Source: a virus
IMG/VR virus record: IMGVR_UViG_3300023178_000226
Coordinates: 1 to 26,428 of that record
DNA: 26,428 nt
Direction: 5' to 3' (one strand)
The position numbers and the translations under genes were made by a program. The notes beneath the pieces were generated by a model. It saw only the letters and a list, made by a program, of their open reading frames with translations. It did not search any database and was not told the DNA's origin. Shown here piece by piece: positions 6,871-14,083 of the stretch. Position 1 is the stretch's first letter; each line of letters opens with the position of its first letter.

Positions 6871-7268
6871 AAAAACTAATAATCACACTATCAGTTTTAT
6901 TATTATCTAGTTGTGCGGCTTGGGACGCATACAACATGGCCAAATTTGATAATAATGAATACTATTTAATCAACAAAATTCATACTAATGCTGTTTTAGG
7001 TAAAGAAGAATGTGGTAATCCAAAGGTTAAGTATTATGTTGGTAATATTTGGAGACATTCAAATGAGTTTGCAAATTACTCATCATCAATACCTAATAAT
7101 GAGGAAACCGTTACAATGTCCGTTGCATTGTTGAAAATCACAAAAGGTTTAAATGACAAGTATGAAAAAGAGGACAATGTAAGCAAACATTACTGCGAAG
7201 CTAAATTTGAATCAATTAAGAAAAATGCAGTAACCATTCAAAATGTAGTTGGAGGGAAACCACGATGA
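6867..7268 (+). CDS. Lipoprotein of unknown function
   Basis: 133 aa. A short Lys-led signal (MKKLIITLSVLLLSSC) has the lipobox LSSC with Cys16 as the acylation site. The mature part is soluble-looking, with Cys residues (GKEECGNPK, HYCEAKF) that could pair in the periplasm. I do not recognise the family. It starts by ATGA overlap with the nuclease gene and ends by overlap with the next one, so all are one transcript. It might be a second envelope or lysis component or a surface-exclusion lipoprotein. The sequence does not decide. Confidence 0.7.
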   Translation: MKKLIITLSVLLLSSCAAWDAYNMAKFDNNEYYLINKIHTNAVLGKEECGNPKVKYYVGNIWRHSNEFANYSSSIPNNEETVTMSVALLKITKGLNDKYEKEDNVSKHYCEAKFESIKKNAVTIQNVVGGKPR

Positions 7269-7516
7269 GTTTAGAAGAACAATTAGAAGAATTACTTAAG
7301 TCTGATAATACAAGCGTAACTGATTTTGTAGTTGAAGCACAAAACTATAAAGATATGTTTGATGCTAAAGAAATCACACATGATGAATACAAAGAATTAT
7401 TATTAGATTTAGAAAATACAAAAGTTATTGAAGCAGCAGCCGGTGATTTGAATGTTAGAACTAAATTAAATGAATTAATTTCAACTATGATTACTGTTGG
7501 TTCTCTAGTGGTTTAA
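7265..7516 (+). CDS. Small acidic helical protein, unknown
   Basis: 83 aa, acidic, predicted helical (SLEEQLEELLKSDN, DEYKELLLDLENTKVIEAAAG). The C-terminal 15 residues are more hydrophobic (ISTMITVGSLVV). There are no Cys and no signal. It is coupled to the lipoprotein gene (ATGA) and lies inside the lysis/envelope block. The family is not recognised. The hydrophobic tail could touch a membrane, but it is short for a helix that spans one. Confidence 0.6.
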   Translation: MSLEEQLEELLKSDNTSVTDFVVEAQNYKDMFDAKEITHDEYKELLLDLENTKVIEAAAGDLNVRTKLNELISTMITVGSLVV

Positions 7517-7529
7517 TTTAGGAGAAAAC

Positions 7530-7868
7530 ATGGGAGAAGATATTAAAAAAGCTGGATTCCATCCAGCAGACACCAATGGTGATGGTAAGGTAACCAAAGC
7601 TGAACAACAAATGTACCTAGAGTTTAAGCGTAAGCGTTTAGAAGATGAAGATGCTATGCGTGATGCTCAACGAGTAATGACATGGTTTGCTTTGTTTGGT
7701 ATGTTACTTTATCCATTCGCAGTTGTTCTTGCACAATTGGTTGGTTTAGACGGTGCAAGTAAAATTCTAGGCGATATGGCCGCAACATACTTTGTTTCAG
7801 TTGCAGCTATCGTTATGGCGTTTTTTGGTAAAACTGCATACGAAAGTAAAAATAATACAGACAAATGA
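7530..7868 (+). CDS. EF-hand membrane protein, possible holin
   Basis: 112 aa. Residues 14-25 form a textbook EF-hand loop (DTNGDGKVTKAE, with ligands at 1, 3, 5, 7, 9 and 12). A charged helix follows, then two membrane helices (about 49-70, TWFALFGMLLYPFAVVLAQL, and about 84-103, FVSVAAIVMAFFG). Small size, two helices, a charged N terminus and a position beside spanin-like genes fit a holin or pinholin-like protein. Ribosome site AGGAGA lies at 7520-7525. I have seen close relatives in marine phages without an assigned function. Holin is a context-based guess; the EF-hand and membrane calls are firm. Confidence 0.7.
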   Translation: MGEDIKKAGFHPADTNGDGKVTKAEQQMYLEFKRKRLEDEDAMRDAQRVMTWFALFGMLLYPFAVVLAQLVGLDGASKILGDMAATYFVSVAAIVMAFFGKTAYESKNNTDK

Positions 7869-8002
7869 GCACATTAGAAGAAACAACAACCTCGGAAGAA
7901 ATTAGATGTAAGAACTGTAAGTGCAAAGCACATTGTGGTATTACTTGCATGGAATGTTGGGAATGTAATGAATGTTCATGTGTCATTTGTGATGAAGAAT
8001 AA
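7865..8002 (+). CDS. 45-aa cysteine-rich microprotein
   Basis: 45 aa with 10 Cys, arranged as RCKNCKC...HC...TC.EC..C.EC.C..C, plus one His, after a 14-residue polar start. This number and spacing would suit two metal (Zn or Fe) sites, or a disulfide knot if exported, but no signal is visible. It is coupled on both sides: its ATG overlaps the previous stop (ATGA at 7865) and its TAA overlaps the next ATG (TAATG at 8000-8004). That makes it a real gene despite its size. No family is recognised. Confidence 0.75.
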   Translation: MSTLEETTTSEEIRCKNCKCKAHCGITCMECWECNECSCVICDEE

Positions 8003-8451
8003 TGCCTGAAGAGAAAATAAACAATCTTAAATTAGATGTTGAACTGCTCAAACGAGATGTTGAGCAGTTTGACACCATTTGTGATAGGATTACAGCATCT
8101 ATTGAAAAATTACAAGAGGCTAATCAAAACCTTGTAAAGATGATATCATTACACGAACAGCGCCATGACCAACACGAAAAGATTGAAGAAGATTTAGATG
8201 ATGATGTAAAAGATTTACATTCCAGAATCACCACACTTAACCGTGAGATACATGATAGAATTGACCAAGTAGAACATCATATCACTCAAAGAATAGATGA
8301 ACTTCGGTCAGATTTAATGAAACACAAACAAGAAGATAGAAACCCTTTTGTCAAATGGGCAGATATTGATAAAGTCAAATGGTTTTTAATTGGTGTTGTT
8401 TTAGCCATTGGTTTTTTATTAGGTAAAATTGATATCTTTTCCTTAATTTAA
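8002..8451 (+). CDS. Coiled-coil protein with a C-terminal membrane anchor
   Basis: 149 aa. Residues about 5-115 are a long, highly charged helix with heptad-like spacing (two parts, broken near the His-rich LHEQRHDQHEK at 50-60). A single membrane helix follows near the C terminus (about 127-145, WFLIGVVLAIGFLLG). This tail-anchored coiled-coil shape resembles XhlA-type lysis helpers and other small phage membrane proteins. It closes the lysis/envelope block, and a promoter for the replication genes follows at once. The exact role is unknown. Confidence 0.65.
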   Translation: MPEEKINNLKLDVELLKRDVEQFDTICDRITASIEKLQEANQNLVKMISLHEQRHDQHEKIEEDLDDDVKDLHSRITTLNREIHDRIDQVEHHITQRIDELRSDLMKHKQEDRNPFVKWADIDKVKWFLIGVVLAIGFLLGKIDIFSLI

Positions 8452-8452
8452 C

Positions 8453-8481
8453 TTGACAATATATTTCATTTGTGATATGGT
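8453..8481 (+). promoter_or_regulatory. Sigma70-type promoter with extended -10, start codon 6 nt downstream
   Basis: TTGACA (8453-8458) is followed by a 17-nt spacer and TATGGT (8476-8481), with TG at 8473-8474 giving an extended -10. The primase ATG lies at 8488, only 6 nt past the -10, where transcription would be expected to start. No ribosome site is visible before the ATG. This predicts a leaderless or nearly leaderless mRNA for the DNA metabolism operon. Confidence 0.75.
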
Positions 8482-8487
8482 TTCACT

Positions 8488-9522
8488 ATGTCACTCATTA
8501 TAGATTCCAAATATACAAAGATGATTTCTTACCGCTTGAGAAACTTCAAGCAAAAGAAAGATTATCTATTCAACTTTTCTTGCCCGTTCTGTGGCGATTC
8601 TGCCACAAACCAAAGAAAGGCCAGAGGTTATGTCTATCAAAAAGGCAATAATCTATTCTATATGTGCCATAATTGTAGTGCAGGTACGAATGTCGGCAAT
8701 TTAGTCAAATTTGTGGATCCATCTCTACATAAAGAGTATATCCTAGAACGATATAAGAATGGCACACAAAGAACTAAAAACTATAAAAGAAAAGCCATAG
8801 ATATACGACCACCCAAGTTTGATAAAGTAGAAAAACAAAAGGTGTTTGACCATGCAGAATGGTGTAATCAATTGCCTGATAATCATTGGGTAATTGACTA
8901 TATAAAAGGTCGAAAGATACCAAAAGAACATTGGGGTCGATTACTGTTTGCACCAAAATATAAACAGTTCATTGATAATCTTGTTCCAAACCATGATAAG
9001 CAACTACTGGATGACGCCAGGTTAGTTATACCTTTCTATGATGAGTATAACAATCTAGTTGCTGTTTCCGGTCGTGCCTTAGAGACTGGTGACAAACTTA
9101 TTCGTTATGTAACTATAAGAACTGTTGAGAGTGATAAGAAACTTTTGTATGGTTTAGATAGAGTTGATTTATCCAAGACTGTCAAAATTGTTGAAGGACC
9201 TCTTGATAGTCTATTCTTAAGTAATTGTGTGGCTTCAGCGGATGCTAATTTATTTTTAGCGTCAAAAAGCATTGAATGTGCTAGTAAAGTGCTGGTGTTT
9301 GATAATGAGCCAAGAAACAAAGAAGTCGTCAAGTTAATAGAGGATGCAGTCAATTCAAACCAAAATGTAGTCATTTGGCCGAAAAAACTATCTGGCAAAA
9401 AAGATATAAATGATATGATTTTGTCCGGTATGGCCGTGGATGAGATAGAAAAAATTATAAGTAGTAATACCTTCTCTGGTTTGGAGGCAAAGACAAATCT
9501 AGTATATTGGAAAAAAGTATAA
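8488..9522 (+). CDS. 61: DNA primase, T4 gp61-like
   Basis: 344 aa, the size of T4 gp61 (342). It makes RNA primers for lagging-strand DNA synthesis together with the replicative helicase. It has an N-terminal zinc ribbon CPFCGDS (32-38) with CHNC (60-63). The RNA polymerase domain includes RLVIPFYDEYNNLVAVSGRA and a TOPRIM core: Glu236 in KIVEGPLDSL and the acidic motif FDNE (271-274). The start at 8488 gives the N terminus I expect for the family (S-I-I-D-x-K-Y), although no ribosome site precedes it; the promoter sits immediately upstream. It is the first gene of the primase-ThyX-RNR operon. Confidence 0.9.
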   Translation: MSLIIDSKYTKMISYRLRNFKQKKDYLFNFSCPFCGDSATNQRKARGYVYQKGNNLFYMCHNCSAGTNVGNLVKFVDPSLHKEYILERYKNGTQRTKNYKRKAIDIRPPKFDKVEKQKVFDHAEWCNQLPDNHWVIDYIKGRKIPKEHWGRLLFAPKYKQFIDNLVPNHDKQLLDDARLVIPFYDEYNNLVAVSGRALETGDKLIRYVTIRTVESDKKLLYGLDRVDLSKTVKIVEGPLDSLFLSNCVASADANLFLASKSIECASKVLVFDNEPRNKEVVKLIEDAVNSNQNVVIWPKKLSGKKDINDMILSGMAVDEIEKIISSNTFSGLEAKTNLVYWKKV

Positions 9523-9523
9523 T

Positions 9524-10174
9524 ATGAAAATTAATTTAGTGAGTTTTTCTAATTCTGCCATCGAAGATGCAGACAATATTACTGATTTGGTAGCTTACTG
9601 CGCTAGGGTCTCGAATCCCGGTAATCAGAGCAATAAAGAAACCAGCGAGAAGTTGATTCGCTACTTGATTAGTCATCAACACTGGTCTCCGTTAGAGATG
9701 GTACATATGTGTCTTGAAATAGAGACAACCCGAGATATCGCAAGACAAATGTTGCGACACCGGTCCTTTTCATTTCAGGAATTCAGTCAAAGATATGCTG
9801 ATCCTGTGAAAGAACTTGACTTTGTGGTTAGAGAAGCCCGACTACAAGACACAAAAAATAGACAAAATTCTATTGATACTGATAATGAATATATAAAAGA
9901 AAGATGGGAACAAGAACAACTTAAAGTTATTCAAACTTCCAAAAACGCATATCAGTGGGCAATAGAAAATGGTATTGCAAAAGAGCAAGCTCGCTCTGTT
10001 TTGCCCGAAGGTAATACTGTATCAAAATTGTATATGAATGGAACATTAAGAAGTTGGATCCACTATATACAACTACGAGCCGCAAACGGAACACAAAAAG
10101 AACACCAAGAAATAGCATTCGCCTGTGCAGAGGTCATATCCAAAGTGTTTCCAATGGCAAAAGAATTTATATAA
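9524..10174 (+). CDS. thyX: Flavin-dependent thymidylate synthase
   Basis: 216 aa, the usual length. ThyX methylates dUMP to dTMP using methylene-tetrahydrofolate, FAD and NADPH. The signature motif is present at 78-91 as RHRSFSFQEFSQRY, matching RHRxxSxxExSxRY. Gln85 is present where Asn is common. The C-terminal part has EQARSVLP and LRSWIHYIQLRAANGTQ, the conserved substrate-binding region. It starts 1 base after the primase stop. It supplies thymidine nucleotides alongside the RNR genes that follow, a common pairing in marine phages whose hosts also use ThyX. Confidence 0.95.
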   Translation: MKINLVSFSNSAIEDADNITDLVAYCARVSNPGNQSNKETSEKLIRYLISHQHWSPLEMVHMCLEIETTRDIARQMLRHRSFSFQEFSQRYADPVKELDFVVREARLQDTKNRQNSIDTDNEYIKERWEQEQLKVIQTSKNAYQWAIENGIAKEQARSVLPEGNTVSKLYMNGTLRSWIHYIQLRAANGTQKEHQEIAFACAEVISKVFPMAKEFI

Positions 10175-10207
10175 ACTTGTTTTAAATTATTAGATTTGGA
10201 GTATTTA

Positions 10208-12007
10208 ATGGACAACTTTGTTCATGGTATCAATGTAGATTACACACGAGATTCACTATTTGACCAACTAGGTCTCAAAAGATTAAAAGAAAGTTACATG
10301 AAAGATGATGAGAATTCTCCACAAGAAAGGTTCGCTTATGTATCAAGTGCTTTTGCAAGTAACAAAGACCATGCTCAACGGCTTTACGAATATAGTTCTA
10401 AGCATTGGTTGTCTTATTCTACTCCTATCCTCAGTTATGGCCGCAGTAAGCGTGGTCTGCCTATATCTTGTTTTCTACCCTATCTTGATGATTCGGCAGA
10501 AGGTCTGGTTGAAACACTATCAGAAGTAAATTGGTTGTCAATGTTAGGTGGTGGTGTCGGTATTGGTATCGGCATCCGTTCATCAGATGATAAGTCTGTT
10601 GGTGTTATGCCCCACCTTAGAACATATGATGCTTCTTCATTGGCTTATCGTCAAGGAAGAACAAGGAGAGGTTCCTATGCGTGTTACCTAGACATATCTC
10701 ATCCAGATATTGAAATGTTCCTAGAGATGAGAAGGCCAACAGGTGACCAGAATATGCGATGCCTGAATCTACATCACGGTATCAACATCACTGATGATTT
10801 TATGCGGATTATTGAGAGGTGTATGATTGATGCTGATGCAGATGATTCATGGCACCTCAAAGACCCACACACCGGTCTAACAAAAGAAATTGTATCAGCA
10901 AAAGAACTTTGGCAACGCATACTTGAAATTCGTATGCAGACTGGCGAACCCTACTTACATTTTATTGATACATCAAATGATAAAATGCCACAATGGCAAA
11001 AAGATTTAGGCCTGTCAATCAGACAATCTAACCTTTGTTCTGAAATCATTTTACCAACCAACGAAGAACGAACAGCTGTATGTTGTCTATCTTCTGTTAA
11101 TTTGGAATACTATGATGATTGGAAAAAAGATGAATTGTTTTTAAAAGATGTTGCTGAAATGTTGGACAATGTGTTACAACATTTTATTGATAACGCTCCT
11201 GACCAGGTTGCACGAGCAAAATATTCAGCTACACAAGAACGAAGTATTGGAATTGGTGCATTAGGTTGGCATGCCTATCTACAAAAGAATAATATTCCAT
11301 GGGAATCAGCACAGGCTGTTGGTAAAAACAAACGAGCATTTGAACACATACGAACCAAATTAAATGAAGCAAACAAAGAACTTGGTCGTAAAAGAGGTTC
11401 AGCGCCCGATGCCAAAGGCACAGGTAATCGCTTCTCACATTTAATGGCGATTGCACCAAATGCTTCATCAAGCATTATTATGGGTAATACATCACCAAGT
11501 ATTGAACCCTATCGTGCAAATGCTTATAGACAAGATACGCTATCTGGTGCTTATCTAAACAAAAACAAATTCTTGGATAAGATTATTAAGAAAGCTTGTG
11601 ATAATGATGGTAAATTAGATTACAATGAAATCTGGTCATCTATTATTGCAAACGATGGTTCAGTTCAACATTTAGATTTACTTGACGATTGGCAAAAAGA
11701 TGTATTTAAAACAGCAATGGAACTAGATCAACGCTGGGTAATACAACATGCAGCTGATAGACAAGAATGGATTGACCAAGCACAAAGCCTAAATGTATTT
11801 TTTAGACCTGATGCTGATATAAGATATATTCATGCTATACACTTCTTAGCATGGAAAGCTGGTTTGAAAACCATGTATTATTGTAGAAGTGAAAAGATTG
11901 GCAAGGCCGATAAAGTCGCCAAAAAAATTGAAAGAGAAGTAATTAAAGAAATTGATTTAACACAAATTGCACAGGAAGAAACCGTGTGTATTGCGTGTGA
12001 AGGATAA
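10208..12007 (+). CDS. nrdA: Ribonucleotide reductase class Ia, alpha subunit (no ATP cone)
   Basis: 599 aa from ATG 10208. GGAG (10198-10201) sits 6 nt before this ATG; a longer frame from TTG 10196 would place the ribosome site inside the gene. It reduces NDPs to dNDPs. Catalytic residues visible: Cys88 (LPISCFLP), Asn275-Cys277-Glu279 (NLCSE), the partner Cys in TAVCCLSSVNL, the radical-path Tyr557-Tyr558 (MYYCRSEK), and the C-terminal CxxC (594-597) that thioredoxin reduces. The N-terminal ATP-cone of cellular enzymes is absent, so dATP feedback inhibition should be lost. The operon continues with thioredoxin-fold genes and the beta subunit. Confidence 0.95.
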   Translation: MDNFVHGINVDYTRDSLFDQLGLKRLKESYMKDDENSPQERFAYVSSAFASNKDHAQRLYEYSSKHWLSYSTPILSYGRSKRGLPISCFLPYLDDSAEGLVETLSEVNWLSMLGGGVGIGIGIRSSDDKSVGVMPHLRTYDASSLAYRQGRTRRGSYACYLDISHPDIEMFLEMRRPTGDQNMRCLNLHHGINITDDFMRIIERCMIDADADDSWHLKDPHTGLTKEIVSAKELWQRILEIRMQTGEPYLHFIDTSNDKMPQWQKDLGLSIRQSNLCSEIILPTNEERTAVCCLSSVNLEYYDDWKKDELFLKDVAEMLDNVLQHFIDNAPDQVARAKYSATQERSIGIGALGWHAYLQKNNIPWESAQAVGKNKRAFEHIRTKLNEANKELGRKRGSAPDAKGTGNRFSHLMAIAPNASSSIIMGNTSPSIEPYRANAYRQDTLSGAYLNKNKFLDKIIKKACDNDGKLDYNEIWSSIIANDGSVQHLDLLDDWQKDVFKTAMELDQRWVIQHAADRQEWIDQAQSLNVFFRPDADIRYIHAIHFLAWKAGLKTMYYCRSEKIGKADKVAKKIEREVIKEIDLTQIAQEETVCIACEG

Positions 12008-12025
12008 ATTTAAAGGAGAATAACT

Positions 12026-12274
12026 ATGGCAAAATCTGCTATACGATTTACAGCATCTTGGGATACCATAGGTGCAACACTTGCTGAAAATGTTACAACA
12101 GCTGACAGTGAACTTTCCGTTTCGGTTGTTGATATTGATGAAAATTCAGCAACAGCTGAAACATACAATGTAACACAAATTCCAACTTTTGTATTATTGG
12201 AAGATGGCGTGGAAGTTAATAGATTTGTTGGTATGAAATCCATACCAGAGATAAATGATTGGTTAAATGGATAA
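12026..12274 (+). CDS. Thioredoxin-fold protein lacking the active-site cysteines
   Basis: 82 aa, aligning without gaps over the start of the next gene product: FTASWDTIGA (8-17) against FAASWCQPCK (8-17). Both redox cysteines are replaced (Asp13, Gly16). The cis-Pro segment QIPTFVLLEDG and the C-terminal helix IPEINDWLNG are kept, so the fold should be intact while dithiol chemistry is impossible. There is no Cys at all in the protein. Ribosome site AAAGGAG is 8 nt upstream. It lies between RNR alpha and the active thioredoxin. It may be a binding partner of RNR or a decoy or assembly factor; function unknown. Confidence 0.8.
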   Translation: MAKSAIRFTASWDTIGATLAENVTTADSELSVSVVDIDENSATAETYNVTQIPTFVLLEDGVEVNRFVGMKSIPEINDWLNG

Positions 12275-12284
12275 GAGGAACTAA

Positions 12285-12533
12285 ATGAGCAAAAAGATTT
12301 TAAAGTTTGCAGCTTCTTGGTGTCAGCCATGTAAAATGCTGAGCAAGACAATTGCAGGAATGGAAATAGAAACACAAATTGAAGAAATTGACATTGACGA
12401 ACAGGAAGAATTAGCAATACAGTATCAAATTCGTTCAGTACCAACTCTAGTTATGTTAGATGATGATAAAGAGGTAAAACGAGTAACAGGTATGCAATCA
12501 TCAACACAACTGGAGGCATGGATAAATGGCTAA
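12285..12533 (+). CDS. trxA: Thioredoxin
   Basis: 82 aa, short for thioredoxin (about 105) but comparable to small phage thioredoxins/glutaredoxins such as T4 NrdC. The active site WCQPC is at residues 12-16 and the cis-Pro motif SVPTLVML follows. The C-terminal helix ends LEAWING. It should reduce the C-terminal CxxC of the phage RNR alpha subunit after each turnover. It overlaps the start of nrdB by 8 bases, so it is made with the RNR subunits. It is a paralogue of the Cys-less protein just upstream. Confidence 0.92.
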   Translation: MSKKILKFAASWCQPCKMLSKTIAGMEIETQIEEIDIDEQEELAIQYQIRSVPTLVMLDDDKEVKRVTGMQSSTQLEAWING

Positions 12534-13515
12534 AGATGAAGTTAATCTACTTAAAGAACGAAGCAGTTTTAAACCTTTCTACTATCCTTGGGCATATGAT
12601 GCCTGGTTAAAACACGAACAGTCACATTGGTTACATTCAGAAGTTCCAATGGCAGAAGATGTAAAAGATTGGAAAAATAAACTCACACAACCACAAAAAC
12701 ATTTTCTGACGAACATCTTTCGTTTCTTCACACAAGGTGATGTTGATGTTGCTGGTGGTTATGTAAAGAATTATCTTCCATATTTTCAACAACCAGAAGT
12801 TCGTATGATGCTATTAGGTTTTGCTGCTCGTGAAGCACTTCATGTTGCCGCTTATTCTCATCTGATTGAAACTTTAGGTATGCCAGAATCCACATACAAC
12901 GAATTCCTAGAATATGAAGCGATGAAAAACAAACACGATTATGTGTTAGACATTAGCTCAAGAAATGGTGATAAACAATCCACTGCTACTCATATTGCTG
13001 TGTTCTCTGCCTTTACGGAAGGTATGCAATTGTTTTCATCATTCATTATGTTATTAAACTTCCCACGCCATGGTTTAATGAAAGGCATGGGTCAGATTGT
13101 GACATGGTCTATTGTTGATGAAACCATGCACACCGAAAATATGATTAAATTGTTCCGAACATACATAGAGGAAAATAAATCTATTTGGAACGACACTTTA
13201 AAGTCTCGTATATATACTATTGCAGAGAAAATGGTCGAACTTGAAGATAAATTTATTGATTTAGCTTTTGAAATGGGTGACATGCCTGATTTGACTGCCG
13301 ACCAAGTTAAACATTATATTCGTTACATTTGTGATAGACGACTTATTTCATTAGGCCTAAAAGGGGTGTATAAGGTGAAGAAGAATCCACTCTTATGGGT
13401 TGAAGAAATGATTAACGCACCTACCCACACCAATTTCTTTGAGAACCGTGCCACTGATTATGCAAAAGGTGCTTTGAAAGGTTCTTGGGAAGATGTTTGG
13501 GGTCAGGCTGCATAA
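12526..13515 (+). CDS. nrdB: Ribonucleotide reductase class Ia, beta subunit
   Basis: 329 aa. The beta subunit holds the di-iron centre and the tyrosyl radical that drives the alpha subunit. Metal ligands and radical Tyr are visible: Glu103-x-x-His106 with Tyr110 in REALHVAAYSHL, Glu165 in FTEGMQLF, and Glu199-x-x-His202 in VDETMHTEN. The acidic first ligand is within QGDVDVAGG (70-78). The start overlaps the thioredoxin gene. The need for iron and a reducing partner may explain the Fe-S assembly genes that follow. Confidence 0.95.
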   Translation: MAKDEVNLLKERSSFKPFYYPWAYDAWLKHEQSHWLHSEVPMAEDVKDWKNKLTQPQKHFLTNIFRFFTQGDVDVAGGYVKNYLPYFQQPEVRMMLLGFAAREALHVAAYSHLIETLGMPESTYNEFLEYEAMKNKHDYVLDISSRNGDKQSTATHIAVFSAFTEGMQLFSSFIMLLNFPRHGLMKGMGQIVTWSIVDETMHTENMIKLFRTYIEENKSIWNDTLKSRIYTIAEKMVELEDKFIDLAFEMGDMPDLTADQVKHYIRYICDRRLISLGLKGVYKVKKNPLLWVEEMINAPTHTNFFENRATDYAKGALKGSWEDVWGQAA

Positions 13516-13527
13516 CAAGGAGAAAAT

Positions 13528-13737
13528 ATGTTAGATTTAGTATCAAAAGTATCTTTTTTAAAAGATTGGGTAATGGCTCGCTGGGCTGAAAGAACATCAT
13601 GGGACGGTACAGTTCTTATTGCCGTTGGTGTTTTAGGCTTACTTGCCAGTCCATTAGTTAAACTTGCATCATGGGTAGCCGTTGGTTACGGTGCATGGAC
13701 TCTTTGGAAAAAAGAAGATACCAAAAAGAAAAAATAA
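13528..13737 (+). CDS. Small membrane protein
   Basis: 69 aa with a moderately amphipathic N-terminal part, then two hydrophobic stretches (about 28-42, TVLIAVGVLGLLASP, and 46-60, LASWVAVGYGAWTLW) and a Lys-rich tail (KKEDTKKKK) probably in the cytoplasm. Ribosome site AAGGAGA is 6-7 nt before the ATG. It sits between nrdB and the Fe-S genes. I have the impression of seeing similar small proteins in marine T4-like phages but cannot assign a function. Confidence 0.65.
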   Translation: MLDLVSKVSFLKDWVMARWAERTSWDGTVLIAVGVLGLLASPLVKLASWVAVGYGAWTLWKKEDTKKKK

Positions 13738-13740
13738 TAT

Positions 13741-14076
13741 ATGATAACCATTGAACAATCTGCCACCGATAAAATCATAAACCTTATCCAAGACGAAGAA
13801 GACAAGGATAAAATAAAAGGTTTAAGATTATTTGTTGAAGGTGGTGGATGTTCAGGTTTTCAATATGGTTTCACATGGGACCAAGAAATAAATGAAGATG
13901 ATTTCGTGTTTGATTTAGAAGGCACGGAACTTAAAGTTATTGTTGATGCTATGTCATCACAATATCTACAAGGTTCAACTATCAAATATACCAAATCAAT
14001 GATGGCTGAACAATTTGAAATTAAAAATCCAAACGCTTCTTCAAAATGCGGTTGTGGTTCTAGTTTTGCAGTATAG
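13741..14076 (+). CDS. iscA: A-type iron-sulfur carrier (IscA/ErpA/SufA family)
   Basis: 111 aa, the standard size. The three Cys that bind Fe or a [2Fe-2S] cluster are in place: Cys37 in VEGGGCSGFQYGF, and Cys103/Cys105 in KCGCGSSF near the C terminus. The family delivers clusters from the IscU scaffold to client enzymes. Only 3 bases separate it from the membrane protein stop, and IscU follows 7 bases downstream. Which of IscA, ErpA or SufA it is closest to cannot be told here. A phage-borne pair of carrier and scaffold implies cluster building or repair during infection. Confidence 0.92.
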   Translation: MITIEQSATDKIINLIQDEEDKDKIKGLRLFVEGGGCSGFQYGFTWDQEINEDDFVFDLEGTELKVIVDAMSSQYLQGSTIKYTKSMMAEQFEIKNPNASSKCGCGSSFAV

Positions 14077-14083
14077 GAGTTAA

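Noticed and set aside
9600-9640. tRNA T-arm-like string (GGTCTCGAATCCCGG)
   Set aside because: It lies in the well-conserved start of thyX (CARVSNPG) and no acceptor, D or anticodon arms can be built around it.
10196-10207. TTG start for RNR alpha four codons upstream
   Set aside because: The TTG overlaps the GGAG ribosome site that serves ATG 10208.
12010-12444. 144-aa minus-strand frame opposite the two thioredoxin-fold genes
   Set aside because: Antisense shadow of two clear genes; composition (Ser/Phe/Leu/Val-rich without domains) fits a reverse reading.
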